From LMUY01 sp965198895 (GTDB lineage: Bacteria > Pseudomonadota > Alphaproteobacteria > Acetobacterales > Acetobacteraceae), in the NCBI GenBank assembly GCA_965198895.1, contig OZ240676.1, positions 1,860,001 to 1,924,000 of the forward strand: a stretch of 64,000 nucleotides of DNA, given 5' to 3'. A program made the position numbers and the translations under genes. A model generated the notes under the pieces. That model worked only from the letters and a program-made list of their open reading frames with translations, did not search any database and was not told the origin of the DNA. Shown here in pieces: positions 8,705 to 17,568 of the stretch (position 1 is its first letter; each line of letters begins with the position of its first letter).

Positions 8705-9408
8705 ACCACGCCTGCCCGCATCAACCCCACGCCATTCCGTTTCAGCCAGGCGATCGCCGCCTGCATATCCGGAGCATGGGTTTCGACCAGGGCCCAGAAC
8801 GCGCTGCCATGGTTCATGTGCCTGAGATGGGCCAGTTCGTGCACCACGACGTAATGCTGGACCGACTCCGGGGCCATCACCAGGCGCCAGTTGAACATCA
8901 CGGTGCCATCGGCCGTGCAACTGCCCCAGCGGCTCTTCGTGTCTCGGATGGCAAGCTTCGATGGGCGCAGGCCGGTTTGGGCGGAGACAAGGCCCACCAG
9001 TGCCGACAACGCCCGGCGCGCCTCCACCCGTAGCAGGTCCGTCACGCGGCGCGACAGGAACGCGGCATCGCCGGCCACGTGGATTTCGCCGGCCTCGATC
9101 CAGGCACCGCCGCGCCCGTGCGGCACATGCCGCACCATATGAATATAACCGCAAACTGGAATTGCCGCCCCGTCCGCGAAGCCGAGCGGCGGCGGCAAAG
9201 CAGCCAGCTTGCTTCCCACCCAGTCCGAGTGGTCGGTCAATAGCCGCAGCCCCGCCGAGCGAGCGGCCCGCGCCGGCAGCGTCACCACAACGGCCGAGGC
9301 CCGGGGATCGATCCGCAGGCTGACCCGGCGGGCACGTGCGCTGCGCCGCCACAGCACTGGGGTCGGGCCATGCGGCAATTCGACCGTCTCGCTGACGGGT
9401 TGACTCAT
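8698..9408 (-). CDS. YgjP-like zinc metallopeptidase (DUF45/M48 superfamily)
   Basis: This 236-residue protein carries the WGSC segment (TKSRWGSC, residues 157-164) and a zinc-binding HELAH motif (His190, Glu191, His194) with a third ligand candidate His200 (MNHGSAFW). That is the layout of the SprT/YgjP-like DUF45 family. Members are cytoplasmic, and their substrates are mostly undefined. The N-terminal half is beta-rich as expected. The Met at 9408 is chosen because residues before it are unlike the family. The last 7 bases overlap the convergent DUF4175 gene. Confidence 0.85.
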   Translation of the reverse strand: MSQPVSETVELPHGPTPVLWRRSARARRVSLRIDPRASAVVVTLPARAARSAGLRLLTDHSDWVGSKLAALPPPLGFADGAAIPVCGYIHMVRHVPHGRGGAWIEAGEIHVAGDAAFLSRRVTDLLRVEARRALSALVGLVSAQTGLRPSKLAIRDTKSRWGSCTADGTVMFNWRLVMAPESVQHYVVVHELAHLRHMNHGSAFWALVETHAPDMQAAIAWLKRNGVGLMRAGVVQ

Positions 9409-9474
9409 GTTTATAGGATGACAACCAAAGCGAGTCGCGGCAATTGGCAAGTCGGCGCGGATCCGGAGTGACGC

Positions 9475-9948
9475 CTAGCCCCGGGGTATGGGCCGGCGCG
9501 GACGGGGTGCCCGGCCCGGCCAATCGACCAGATGACCCTCCAGCGGCCCGGAACCCTCTTCGCTAATCGCGCGGCCCCGGACGGAAATGCCGGCCTCGTG
9601 CACCGTCGCCGGGTCCCCGGACACCAGCGGATGCCACCAGGCCAGGCCTCGCCCTTCCTGGACCCTGCGATAGCCGCAACTCGGGGGAAGCCAGTCGATC
9701 TCGTCGAGCGCTTCAGGGGTCAGCGAAACACAATCCGGGACCTTCTCTTGCCGGCGTTCGTAGTTGCTGCAACCGCAACCGTGCAGATCGAGCAGGCGGC
9801 AGGCGACATTGGTAAAGCTGATCGACTCCGTGACGTCGTCGCGCAGCTTGTGCAGGCAGCAGCGGCCACAGCCGTCACACAGCGACTCCCACTCCTCGTG
9901 GGTCATCTGCTCGAGCGTCTTGGTTTTCCAGAATGGCTCGCCGATCAC
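9475..9948 (-). CDS. YcgN/UPF0260 cysteine-cluster protein
   Basis: This 157-residue protein closely follows E. coli YcgN: an FWKTKTLEQM opening, the Cys cluster CDGCGRCCLHK, FTNVACR, then C-x-C...NYERR and a PDC motif. The cysteine pattern suggests a bound Fe-S cluster or zinc, but the role of the family is unknown. I place the start at the GTG at 9948 because it aligns with the family N-terminus and overlaps the stop of the upstream gene (GTGA), which indicates coupling. It is the last gene of a three-gene operon with a small membrane protein and a DUF2125 protein. Confidence 0.85.
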   Translation of the reverse strand: MIGEPFWKTKTLEQMTHEEWESLCDGCGRCCLHKLRDDVTESISFTNVACRLLDLHGCGCSNYERRQEKVPDCVSLTPEALDEIDWLPPSCGYRRVQEGRGLAWWHPLVSGDPATVHEAGISVRGRAISEEGSGPLEGHLVDWPGRAPRPRRPIPRG

Positions 9949-10166
9949 GGGTGCAACACCCAGCGGAGAACCATCGCAACGGCGCCGATCGTTATGACGC
10001 CGCCAGCCCAAAGACCGACGAACCAGAGCAAGCGCTGCCAAAGCGGTGGGACTTGGGGTGGAGTGATGATGGGCAACGGCCTGTACTTTGCACGGAACCC
10101 CCCGTAGCTGAAGCCGGAGTGGTCGCGGATCAAGGTCCCCCGCGGCGGCAAATTATGGCCAGACAA
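9945..10166 (-). CDS. Small single-span membrane protein
   Basis: This 73-residue protein is not assigned to a named family. It has a polar, basic N-terminal half (about residues 1-45, with the segment GFSYGGFRAKYRPLP) and one membrane span (about 46-68) ending RWVLHP. Its start overlaps the end of the DUF2125 gene by 14 bases, and its stop overlaps the GTG of ycgN. These tight overlaps on both sides are the main evidence that it is a real gene. Function unknown. Confidence 0.65.
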   Translation of the reverse strand: MSGHNLPPRGTLIRDHSGFSYGGFRAKYRPLPIITPPQVPPLWQRLLWFVGLWAGGVITIGAVAMVLRWVLHP

Positions 10167-11151
10167 GGACAGGCACCCGCGCCACCGGGATCGCGCCGAC
10201 CAGCAGGGTGCGGTCCTTCAACGTCAGCGGCAGATCGGCCTCCGCGACATCGCTGGCGCCCGGGCGCGACATCAGCCCGAGCAAAGTGCCGGCCACCCGG
10301 GCATCATTGCGGGTGATCGCGCCGGATCGGGCCAGCGCCTCGATCACCTCCATGAAGCCGGTTAGTTGGACCTGGGCCGTCCCGTCCGGCTGCATCGCGG
10401 CATCCAGGCCGAGTGAGCCATTACCGCGCACGTCCAGTGGGCCCCAGCGCAGTACCAGATCGTCGATTGCCAGCGTCTGCCCATGGTCCCGCCAAGCCGC
10501 CAGCGCGGACGCCACGTCCCGCAGGAACGGGATCGGCCCGCTGGAGCGAACGTGGAAATCAACCGACGCGATCGTGCCGCCGAACGGCAGGTTCGGCCCC
10601 GGCACCGTGGTGTCGCTTGCGGAAACGAACGCATCCATCTGCCGGACGCGAACGGACAGCGCCCCGATGCGGACCGGGCCGCCCGGGACAGGTATCGCCA
10701 CCTCCCTGGCCGCGACAGCGAAGCCCTGGGCCTGCCCCGTGGCATCGAGCGGGATATGGGCGTCCAACCGCCCCACGCTGACGTCGACAGGGGGGCCGGC
10801 CCCAAGGCGAACTGTCTGGTTGCCATCGACCAGCAAAGTGAGCATCTCGGGCATCCACGGCGCGTAGACCAGGCGCACCTGGTCACATTGCCAAGCGACG
10901 GCGTCCGGCTGGCCCGGCGTGCCGGTCGCCATGGTGACGGCCGGGAGAATGAGCTCGGCATCGAACGGCCAGCCGCCGCGCCGAGGCGGGCCTGCCTCGA
11001 CGACGAAGCCTGCAGCGGATTGCGCCTGCTTCCAATCCGCGACTTCGGCTTCCATACGGTTGGTGACAAACCACCAGCCGCCACTGTCGATCGCAAGCAC
11101 CACGGCAACGACGCCGGCGAGGGCGATGGATAGGCGGGTTTTCCGGCTCAT
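10153..11151 (-). CDS. DUF2125 exported protein
   Basis: This 332-residue protein has an uncleaved or signal-type N-terminal hydrophobic segment (residues 7-25) followed by GGWWFV. A largely beta-strand body begins with the RRGGWPFDAELILP segment characteristic of DUF2125. It lacks cysteines and catalytic-looking motifs, and its repetitive beta composition suggests a periplasmic beta-structure protein. The family is alphaproteobacterial and uncharacterised. It leads an operon with a small membrane protein and YcgN. Confidence 0.8.
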   Translation of the reverse strand: MSRKTRLSIALAGVVAVVLAIDSGGWWFVTNRMEAEVADWKQAQSAAGFVVEAGPPRRGGWPFDAELILPAVTMATGTPGQPDAVAWQCDQVRLVYAPWMPEMLTLLVDGNQTVRLGAGPPVDVSVGRLDAHIPLDATGQAQGFAVAAREVAIPVPGGPVRIGALSVRVRQMDAFVSASDTTVPGPNLPFGGTIASVDFHVRSSGPIPFLRDVASALAAWRDHGQTLAIDDLVLRWGPLDVRGNGSLGLDAAMQPDGTAQVQLTGFMEVIEALARSGAITRNDARVAGTLLGLMSRPGASDVAEADLPLTLKDRTLLVGAIPVARVPVLVWP

Positions 11152-11434
11152 GAGGCCTTATAGGCGCGCGCTGGCGGGGCAGGAATGTTGTGTCATCCAC
11201 AAGCTGGCCCGACGTTCGCCCGTGCCGCCGGCAATCCGGGCCGCCCTAATCTAAGGCGCGACCTACCCCTGCATACAATCTGCGTGGAAGTCCCTGCTAA
11301 GCTTTGCGTTTCTGCCGAGGACATTTCGATATTGCATCACAATACCGTCGCGTTGTCCGATTTATAACAGCGGAAAAGCGAGGTGGTTGAGGATGTTGCG
11401 GCCCGCTTCTCGCTCTATCTGGCAGACAGACACG
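11152..11434. other. Intergenic region upstream of the DUF2125 operon
   Basis: This 283-base stretch separates the DUF2125 operon from ydcF. I see no gene with family support and no strong hairpin. It is somewhat richer in A and T around 11270-11400 and presumably holds the promoter of the DUF2125 operon and the end of the ftsEX-ydcF transcript. Confidence 0.5.
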
Positions 11435-12052
11435 CTAGCCGCTAACAGACTTGTCCACAGGGTGGCGCCGAACCTCGGAGATCGGTTGGCGAATAACATG
11501 GGATACACCCGCCCACGCAGCCAAGAGCTTGACGTACTCCGCCGCGAGAAGCCGGAATGAATGAAGATGACCGACGCCCTGCGGCTGCACCGGCACGGCA
11601 AACAGCACGACCTCTGGAATTGCCCGGCGGAGTTCGAGCAGGGCGCGTGGCATGTGGAACCCGGCCGTCACCACGATCAGTGAGTGAATGTCGTGGAGCC
11701 GCACCCAGTCCGCCGTCTCCTCCGCATTGCCCAGCGTAGTCGTCGCGACCCGGCCTAGCGTGACACGCGCTGCGATCGGCCCCTCTTCCAGTCCGACGCG
11801 GTGCAGCAACTCGGCCAACGCCGCGCTGTGAGACACCCCTGAAATCAGCAGTAGCTTCGCTCGCCCTCCCGCCAGCAGGCGCAACCCCGTCTCGACCCGC
11901 TCGGCGCCGCCCGTCAACGCAACGATCCCATCCGCAACCGGCGGCGAGGTGGCAGACCGGTGCGAGACGGCGACGAACTCGACGAAGCCGGCGCCGAACG
12001 CCACGACCGCCGCAATCGCCAGCGCCGCCAGCATGGTCGAGAACCGGCGCAT
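11435..12052 (-). CDS. YdcF/SanA-like DUF218 envelope protein
   Basis: This 205-residue protein begins with a membrane anchor (residues 8-27). A DUF218 domain follows with the hallmark segments IVALTGGAERVETGL, LLISGVSH, TTLGNAEETADW and LIVVTAGFHMPRALLEL. E. coli relatives (SanA, ElyC, YdcF) act at the inner membrane in envelope integrity and peptidoglycan precursor metabolism. The gene abuts ftsX exactly (TAG then ATG), so it is part of the ftsEX operon, an arrangement common in alphaproteobacteria. Confidence 0.85.
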   Translation of the reverse strand: MRRFSTMLAALAIAAVVAFGAGFVEFVAVSHRSATSPPVADGIVALTGGAERVETGLRLLAGGRAKLLLISGVSHSAALAELLHRVGLEEGPIAARVTLGRVATTTLGNAEETADWVRLHDIHSLIVVTAGFHMPRALLELRRAIPEVVLFAVPVQPQGVGHLHSFRLLAAEYVKLLAAWAGVSHVIRQPISEVRRHPVDKSVSG

Positions 12053-12964
12053 CTACGGCAGCCCCCGCAACCAACCCCGCACCGTCGCCTGCGCCGTGAC
12101 CCAGCCGATCACGGCGGCGACGGCGGGCAAAGCCGGCAAGGAGAGCCAGAGCGGCAGCGGCAGGCTCGGGAGCGGCCCGCCGCCGGATACGGTGCCGGTG
12201 AACGGGGCCGCCAGCGCGGCGAGCCCCAGCAGCACCGGCAGTGCGACCACGGCGCCCAGGCAAGCGCCGGTGACCGCGAGAACGGTCGCGCGGGAGGCGA
12301 AGCGGCCGGCGATGAAGGCGTCGGTGGCGCCCAGGCCATGCACGATCTCGATCGCGTCCCGCCGCGCCGCCAGCCCCGCGCGGGTGGCGACGGCGACCAC
12401 GGCCGCACCCACAGCCGCTACCAGAAGCAGTGCCGCGGCCGCGCAGAGCTGCAGGCTACGGGCAAGCGTGGTCAGCCGCTGCAGCCACACGCCGTGGCCC
12501 TCGAGGAACGTGCCCGGCGCGGCCTCGCCGAGGCGTGTCTGCAGATTGCGGTCCGGCTCCGACTCGCCCGGCACCAGCCGCACCTCGATCACGGCGGGAA
12601 GCGGCAATGCGCTGGCCTGCGTCGCGTTGCCGAGCCAGGGGCGCAACAGCTCGGCAAGCTCGGCGGTGGAGAGCACGCGCACCGAATTGACGCCGGGAGA
12701 CCCGCGCAGCAACGCCACGACATGGTCGAGCCGGGTGCCGTCCCCCGAGGGTCCGGCAGGCTGGGGCACCTGCACCGTCAGCACAGACGCCGCGCCGGAC
12801 TGCCAGTGCTCCGCCAGCGACGCCGCCGCCACGACGCCGGCCAGGGTGAGTGCCGCCAGGAAGGTCATCGCCGCGACCAAAGCCGGCAGCAACCGGTCGG
12901 ACAAGGCGCGCCGCAGCCCCAGATCGTCGAACCGGGCCGGTCGAAGGATCGAGCGCCTAGACAT
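12053..12964 (-). CDS. ftsX: Cell-division permease FtsX
   Basis: This 303-residue protein has the FtsX layout. A cytoplasmic N-terminus and membrane span (about residues 25-50) come first, then a periplasmic loop to about 165 that includes a VQVPQ strand and RVLSTAELAELLRPWLG. Three C-terminal spans follow, near 170-195, 220-245 and 270-295. With FtsE it forms a type VII ABC complex that signals to peptidoglycan hydrolases at division. Sequence conservation is low, as usual for alphaproteobacterial FtsX; the call rests on topology and on overlap with ftsE by 8 bases. Confidence 0.85.
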   Translation of the reverse strand: MSRRSILRPARFDDLGLRRALSDRLLPALVAAMTFLAALTLAGVVAAASLAEHWQSGAASVLTVQVPQPAGPSGDGTRLDHVVALLRGSPGVNSVRVLSTAELAELLRPWLGNATQASALPLPAVIEVRLVPGESEPDRNLQTRLGEAAPGTFLEGHGVWLQRLTTLARSLQLCAAAALLLVAAVGAAVVAVATRAGLAARRDAIEIVHGLGATDAFIAGRFASRATVLAVTGACLGAVVALPVLLGLAALAAPFTGTVSGGGPLPSLPLPLWLSLPALPAVAAVIGWVTAQATVRGWLRGLP

Positions 12965-13637
12965 CGGTGATCAACCGCCCCTCAGACAAGCGCAGCGAGC
13001 GGCCCGGGTAGCGCTGCACCAGCCCGTCATTATGGGTGGCAACGATCACGGTGGTGCCGAGCCGGTTCATCTCCCCGATCAGCTGCATCAACCGGTCGGC
13101 CTGGCGTTCATCCAGGTTGCCGGTAGGCTCGTCGGCGAGCAGCAGGCTGGGGCGGCCGATCACCGCCCGCGCGATCGCCACGCGCTGCTGTTCCCCACCC
13201 GAGAGTTCGGCCGGGCGAGCGGCGGCCCGGCGTTGCAACCCGACCCATCGGATCATCTCGTCCACGTCGGCACGGATCTGGCCCTCGGGACGGCCGGCAA
13301 GCCGCAGCGGCAAGGCGACATTGTCGAACGCCGTCAGATGCGGCATCAGCCGGAAGTCCTGGAACACGACGCCGATCTGCCGGCGCAGAGGGGGCAGGTC
13401 CTGCCGGGTTGCGACGCTGATCTCGTGGCCCAACACATGCAGGAAGCCGACGCTGGGGCGGCTGGCGAGATACAGCAGCCGCAAGAGGCTCGACTTACCC
13501 GCCCCGGACGGCCCCAGCAGCCAACGGAACCCACCGGGAGCCACCGAGAAACTGATGTCGCGTAGTACCGGCTCGGTCGCGTCATAGCGCAGACCGACGC
13601 CCTCGAGCCGAATAGCGGCGCCGTTGTCGCGCGTCAT
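12957..13637 (-). CDS. ftsE: Cell-division ATPase FtsE
   Basis: This 226-residue ABC ATPase has Walker A GPSGAGKSS (residues 42-50), Q-loop VVFQDFRLMPHLTAFDNV, signature LSGGEQQR (145-152), Walker B LLLADEPTGNLD and an H-loop His. The VFQDF and TGNLDE segments are typical of FtsE. It powers FtsX at the septum. The ATG at 13637 is chosen because it gives the standard family length. It is divergent from the zinc-ribbon gene with 54 bases between them. Confidence 0.93.
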   Translation of the reverse strand: MTRDNGAAIRLEGVGLRYDATEPVLRDISFSVAPGGFRWLLGPSGAGKSSLLRLLYLASRPSVGFLHVLGHEISVATRQDLPPLRRQIGVVFQDFRLMPHLTAFDNVALPLRLAGRPEGQIRADVDEMIRWVGLQRRAAARPAELSGGEQQRVAIARAVIGRPSLLLADEPTGNLDERQADRLMQLIGEMNRLGTTVIVATHNDGLVQRYPGRSLRLSEGRLITDV

Positions 13638-13691
13638 GATAAGTGGGCTCGGTCGGTTGCCAAGGACGATCCGGGTCCGCAGGATCGCGCC

Positions 13692-14060
13692 GTGCGAATC
13701 ACCTGTCCCACCTGTTCGGCCGAGTACGACGTGCCCGGAACCCTCGCCGCTGGGCGTTCCGTCAAGTGCGCCCGCTGCGGCAACAAATGGGCCCCCGTTC
13801 CGCTGCCGGAGCCCATCGTCGAAGCGGTGCCGGAGCCCGTCCCCGAACCTCCGCCGCAACCGCCGCCGCATACCGCACTCGTTCCAGTGCCGGCGCCCAA
13901 GCCGTCCAGCCGCCTACCGCTGCTGCTGGCCTGGATCGGCAGCGCCGTGGTGATCCTGGCCCTATTGGCGGCGGCGTTCGTCCTGCGCGACCCTATCATG
14001 CGCGGCTGGCCTCCCAGCATACGGGTGTACAGTCTGCTCGGGCTCACCGCACGTCCATAG
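13692..14060 (+). CDS. MJ0042-type zinc-ribbon membrane protein
   Basis: This 122-residue protein starts with a zinc ribbon (Cys5, Cys8, Cys26, Cys29; ITCPTCSAEYDVP) of the MJ0042 type. A Pro/Glu/Val-rich linker (about residues 36-72) and one membrane span (about 77-98) follow, with a short tail outside. It starts at GTG 13692. Such proteins sit beside ftsE in many alphaproteobacteria; their role is unknown, perhaps as membrane-linked regulators. The last 17 bases overlap the convergent penicillin-binding protein gene. Confidence 0.8.
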   Translation: MRITCPTCSAEYDVPGTLAAGRSVKCARCGNKWAPVPLPEPIVEAVPEPVPEPPPQPPPHTALVPVPAPKPSSRLPLLLAWIGSAVVILALLAAAFVLRDPIMRGWPPSIRVYSLLGLTARP

Positions 14061-15870
14061 CGATGTCGTGGAACAGCCGGGCCGGCAGGCTGCCCCCGGT
14101 GACGCCTTTCATCGGACGGTTGTCGTCGTTGCCGAGCCAGACCGCGATCACGTCCGGCCCGATCGCACCGATGAACCAGGCGTCCTTGTAGTCCTGCGTC
14201 GTGCCCGTCTTACCGGCCACCACCCGGCCCGGCACCGCCGCCGCGCGGCCGCTGCCCCGGGCGACGACGGCGGACAACATCCGGATCATCATTCCCGCCT
14301 GCTCCCCCTCGACCACCCGGGTCTGCCCGGGCCTCGGCAGGTTAACCGGTTCGCGCCCCGATTCGGCGGATTCCAATGCGGTCGGCGTGACCGCATAGCC
14401 GCCATTGAACAGGCTGGCATACGCGGCTGCCATCTCAAGCACCCCGACCTCGCCCGTGCCCAGCGCCAAGGTGGCGTTGTCCGGCAGTTTGTCGGCGATC
14501 CCCAGCCGGTGGGCCACAGCCGCCACAACACCGGGGCCGCCCGCCTGCAGTAGCAACCGCACGGAAACGGTGTTGAGCGACTGCGCCAGCGCATCCTCCA
14601 GCGTCACCTCGCCCCGGCTGCCCGGCTCGAAATTGGACGGGCTGTAGCCGCCGACGTTCACCGGCCCGTCGAAGATGGTGTCATCCGGCTTGGCGCCATG
14701 CTCCAGCGCGGCCAGCCAGACGAACACCTTGAACGCCGAGCCGGGCTGGCGCCGGGACAGCACGGCCCGGTTATACGGGCTGGTGTGCCAGTCCCGCCCG
14801 CCCACCATGGCCCGCACCGCGCCGCTGCCCGCATCCAGCACGACGACGGCGCCTTGACTGACGTTGGCTGCCACGCCGGGACCCCTGAGTAGCGCCTCGA
14901 GCCTGGTTTCCGCCACGAATTGCAGCTTCAGATCGAGCGTGGTGCGCACGGTGGCGTCGGCGTCCGGCGGCAGCACCGTTTGCGCCTGTTCTGCCGCCCA
15001 GTCGGCAAACCACGGCGCCGCCGGCCCGCCGCTCTGCGGGAACGCGATCTGCGCCGCGGCCGCCTGGGCCTGTGCCTGGGAGATCGCACCGGTCTCCACC
15101 ATGGCCGCCAGCACCTCCCGCCCCCGCACGGCCGCCGCTTCCGGGTCGGCGCGCGGATTGATGCGGGAGGGCGCGCGCGGCAACCCGGCCAGCACCGCGC
15201 ATTGCCACAGACTGAGCTTGCGGGCGGACACGCCAAAATACAGCCGCGCCGCCGCGTCCACGCCCCAGGTGCCGCTACCGAGGTACACGCGGTTCAGCCA
15301 GATCTCGAGGATCTCGCGCTTGGTGAAATGCTGCTCGAGCCAGAAGGTCAGCATTAGTTCCTGCACCTTGCGGCGGAACGTGCGGGCATTGGTCAGGAAC
15401 AGGTTCTTTGCGACCTGCTGCGTAATCGTGGAGCCGCCCTGCCGCAGACGCCCGGCACGCAGGTTCACCAGCATCGCGCGCGCCATGCCGAGCACGTCGA
15501 TCCCCGGATTTGACCAGAATCGCCGGTCCTCGATTGCGACGGCGGCCTCGGGCAGCGCCGCAGGCATGTCGGTCAACCGCAGCGAATCGCCGACCAGGTC
15601 GCCGAACGTCGCAAAGGTGTGGCCGTTGCGGTCCTCCAGCGTCAGGCCGGGCCGGCGCGCCGCTTCCAGGGCATCCTCCGGCCGCGGCAGGTCGCGCGCA
15701 AACCATACCATGACGCCGGCGCCGGCGATCGCGGCCCATATCCCGGATATCAGCAGCCATCGCGCCAGGACCCAGCGCAGCTTACGACGAGGAGCACCGC
15801 CTTGCCGGCTCGGCAACGGGGGATCGAGCGCGGGGGCAGGCCGTGCGGGCAAGGGTGTCACCGGGGCCAA
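14044..15870 (-). CDS. Class A penicillin-binding protein (transglycosylase/transpeptidase)
   Basis: This 608-residue bifunctional murein synthase polymerises and cross-links peptidoglycan in the periplasm. A Pro-rich cytoplasmic tail and one membrane anchor (about residues 33-57) precede a GT51 domain with catalytic Glu114 (EDRRFW), GGSTITQQ (145-152) and RRKVQELML. The transpeptidase domain has Ser378-x-x-Lys381 (PGSAFKVF), SLN and Lys554-Thr-Gly-Thr. It is shorter than typical PBP1a and lacks the large OB-like insertion, closer to PBP2D/PBP1b-type forms. All catalytic residues are present. Confidence 0.93.
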   Translation of the reverse strand: MAPVTPLPARPAPALDPPLPSRQGGAPRRKLRWVLARWLLISGIWAAIAGAGVMVWFARDLPRPEDALEAARRPGLTLEDRNGHTFATFGDLVGDSLRLTDMPAALPEAAVAIEDRRFWSNPGIDVLGMARAMLVNLRAGRLRQGGSTITQQVAKNLFLTNARTFRRKVQELMLTFWLEQHFTKREILEIWLNRVYLGSGTWGVDAAARLYFGVSARKLSLWQCAVLAGLPRAPSRINPRADPEAAAVRGREVLAAMVETGAISQAQAQAAAAQIAFPQSGGPAAPWFADWAAEQAQTVLPPDADATVRTTLDLKLQFVAETRLEALLRGPGVAANVSQGAVVVLDAGSGAVRAMVGGRDWHTSPYNRAVLSRRQPGSAFKVFVWLAALEHGAKPDDTIFDGPVNVGGYSPSNFEPGSRGEVTLEDALAQSLNTVSVRLLLQAGGPGVVAAVAHRLGIADKLPDNATLALGTGEVGVLEMAAAYASLFNGGYAVTPTALESAESGREPVNLPRPGQTRVVEGEQAGMMIRMLSAVVARGSGRAAAVPGRVVAGKTGTTQDYKDAWFIGAIGPDVIAVWLGNDDNRPMKGVTGGSLPARLFHDIAMDVR

Positions 15871-15953
15871 GAGAATCGGGAGGCGCTCTCATCTTGCGCC
15901 ACCGGGCTGCTGACTGCCACAAACCTCGCAGGGACACAGAGCGGGAGTGATGC

Positions 15954-16865
15954 ATGAGAGGCCTTTTCCTGGACGCGAGCGACGCGCTGGCCGACGTGTT
16001 CGACCGCATGGTCCACCCCGACGATCCGGCGATCGTGGTCAACCAGGAATCCTTGGTCTCGACCGACGCGCTCCCCAGTCTGCTGGAGGGCTACGACTTC
16101 GTGCTCGACGACCACAGCTATCTCCCGACCGACATGCTGCGCGAATGCAAGTCCCTGAAGCACGTGATCTTCCTGGGAACCGGCGCCCGCTCATACATGA
16201 ACCCGGAGGAACTCGCGGGACTCGGCATCACCGTCCACACGATCAAGGGCTATGGTGACGTAGCCGTCGCCGAGCACACCGTGGCGCTGATCTGGGCTGC
16301 CGCCAGAGGCTTGGCAGCGATGGACCGCGGTATGCGCGCCGGGCAGTGGCTGCGCACCGAGGGCGTGCAACTGCGCGGCAAGACGCTCGGGCTGCTCGGC
16401 TTTGGCGGCATCGCGGGGGAGGTCGCCAGCATCATGGCGGGCGCCGGCATGCGGGTGATCGCGTGGAACCGCACGCCGCGCCAGGCCCCGGGCGTGGAGT
16501 TCGTGGAGTTGGACCGTCTGCTGGCCGAGAGCGACGTGCTGTCCCTGCACCTTCTGCTGACCGACGAGACCCGCGGCTTTCTCGGCGCGGAGCGGCTATC
16601 GCGGCTGCGTCCCTCCACCATTCTGGTGAACACGGCTCGCGGCGCGCTGGTGGACGAGCAGGCGCTGATCGATGCTTTGCGCGCCGGCCACATCGCGCAT
16701 GCCGCGATGGACGTGTTCGACACCGAGCCGCTCCCGGCTGGCCATCCGTTCACGGAGCTGGACCGGGTGACCTTGTCGGCCCACAGCGCCTTCCGCACTC
16801 CGGAAGCCAGCGACACGCTGATCCGCCGCGCGCTGGACATCGCCAAACAGGTCGCGAACGGCTAA
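15954..16865 (+). CDS. D-2-hydroxyacid dehydrogenase (NAD-dependent)
   Basis: This 303-residue protein of the SerA/D-lactate dehydrogenase superfamily probably reduces a 2-keto acid or oxidises a D-2-hydroxy acid. It has the Rossmann motif LGLLGFGGIAGEVA, the catalytic Arg in LVNTARGALVDE, the Glu in DVFDTEPLP, and the His in SAHSAFRTPEA. It lacks the ACT or ASB domains of true SerA, so serine synthesis is not implied. GGGAG precedes the start. It stands alone, with tRNA-Leu 11 bases downstream. Confidence 0.88.
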   Translation: MRGLFLDASDALADVFDRMVHPDDPAIVVNQESLVSTDALPSLLEGYDFVLDDHSYLPTDMLRECKSLKHVIFLGTGARSYMNPEELAGLGITVHTIKGYGDVAVAEHTVALIWAAARGLAAMDRGMRAGQWLRTEGVQLRGKTLGLLGFGGIAGEVASIMAGAGMRVIAWNRTPRQAPGVEFVELDRLLAESDVLSLHLLLTDETRGFLGAERLSRLRPSTILVNTARGALVDEQALIDALRAGHIAHAAMDVFDTEPLPAGHPFTELDRVTLSAHSAFRTPEASDTLIRRALDIAKQVANG

Positions 16866-16876
16866 ACCGGCGGAGC

Positions 16877-16959
16877 GCCCGCCTGGCGAAATGGTAGACG
16901 CAGCGGACTTAAAATCCGAGGCCGTAACAGGCGTGCCGGTTCGAGTCCGGCGGCGGGCA
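16877..16959 (+). tRNA. tRNA-Leu (anticodon UAA)
   Basis: The 83-base cloverleaf has a 7-bp acceptor stem (GCCCGCC with GGCGGGC, discriminator A) and a D-arm containing AATGGTAGACGC. The anticodon stem GCGGA/TCCGA encloses the loop CTTAAAA (anticodon TAA at 16910-16912). The long class II variable arm GGCCGTAACAGGCGT identifies leucine, and the T-arm is GCCGG-TTCGAGT-CCGGC. The CCA end is not encoded. It reads UUA and UUG codons. Confidence 0.97.
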
Positions 16960-17189
16960 AACTTTTCATGACGTCGACGTTTTGCGCCTCGTTTGACCGC
17001 TAGTTAGTCCGCAATGGAAGCAGCTCGATTCCAAGCGCAATCACGACGGACTGTCTTCGAGTATCGACGTAATCAGCCACCTGCGAAAAGCGCATAAGCA
17101 ACTAGGGCGAGAACGAGCAAAGGAACGCACCACTCTACCACGGCGTGTCTAGACCGCCCCTCCTTCGCATGGACGTAAGGGCGTGGCCG

Positions 17190-17360
17190 CTACAGGACGT
17201 TGTTAACGGTGGTCAACATGGCCTTTGCGTGCGAGCCGAGGCCGCTGAAGGCCGACGCCGTCACGGCTGCGATCACAGCGGCAATCAGACCATACTCCAA
17301 TGCAGTCACCGCACGATCGTCGGCACTCAGGGCCAAGTATGTTTTGATCAGCCGGTTCAT
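17190..17360 (-). CDS. Flp-family type IVb pilin subunit
   Basis: This 56-residue pilin has a short basic leader, then TALEYGLIAAVIAA, the hydrophobic polymerisation helix of Flp/Fap pilins with Glu22 and Tyr23. Processing by a TadV/CpaA-type prepilin peptidase would be expected between Ala17 and Val18, which puts Glu at +5. Most relatives have Gly at -1. No tad/cpa assembly genes are in the window, so the gene is orphaned here. The ATG at 17360 gives the normal leader length; longer readings add unlike sequence. Confidence 0.85.
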   Translation of the reverse strand: MNRLIKTYLALSADDRAVTALEYGLIAAVIAAVTASAFSGLGSHAKAMLTTVNNVL

Positions 17361-17568
17361 CTTTGGACCCTCTGGTGCAAGACCGTAGGGGGATACGAGG
17401 CTACGTCCTGCACATCGACAGTCGCTCCTTGCGAGGCCTGTCTCAAGACAGGAAGTGTCAAGAACATAATTCAGCCTACGACCCGGCACGCGAGCGTGAC
17501 GTCTCTAGCTTATCGCCTCCGCCTGGCCGTGCGAGCGTACCAGTAAGGGGGAGGATGTCGTTACGCGC

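Noticed and set aside
16877..17360. tRNA-Leu followed by an orphan pilin as the edge of a genomic island.
   Set aside because: I found no repeat of the tRNA 3' end downstream and no integrase. Base composition does not change clearly.
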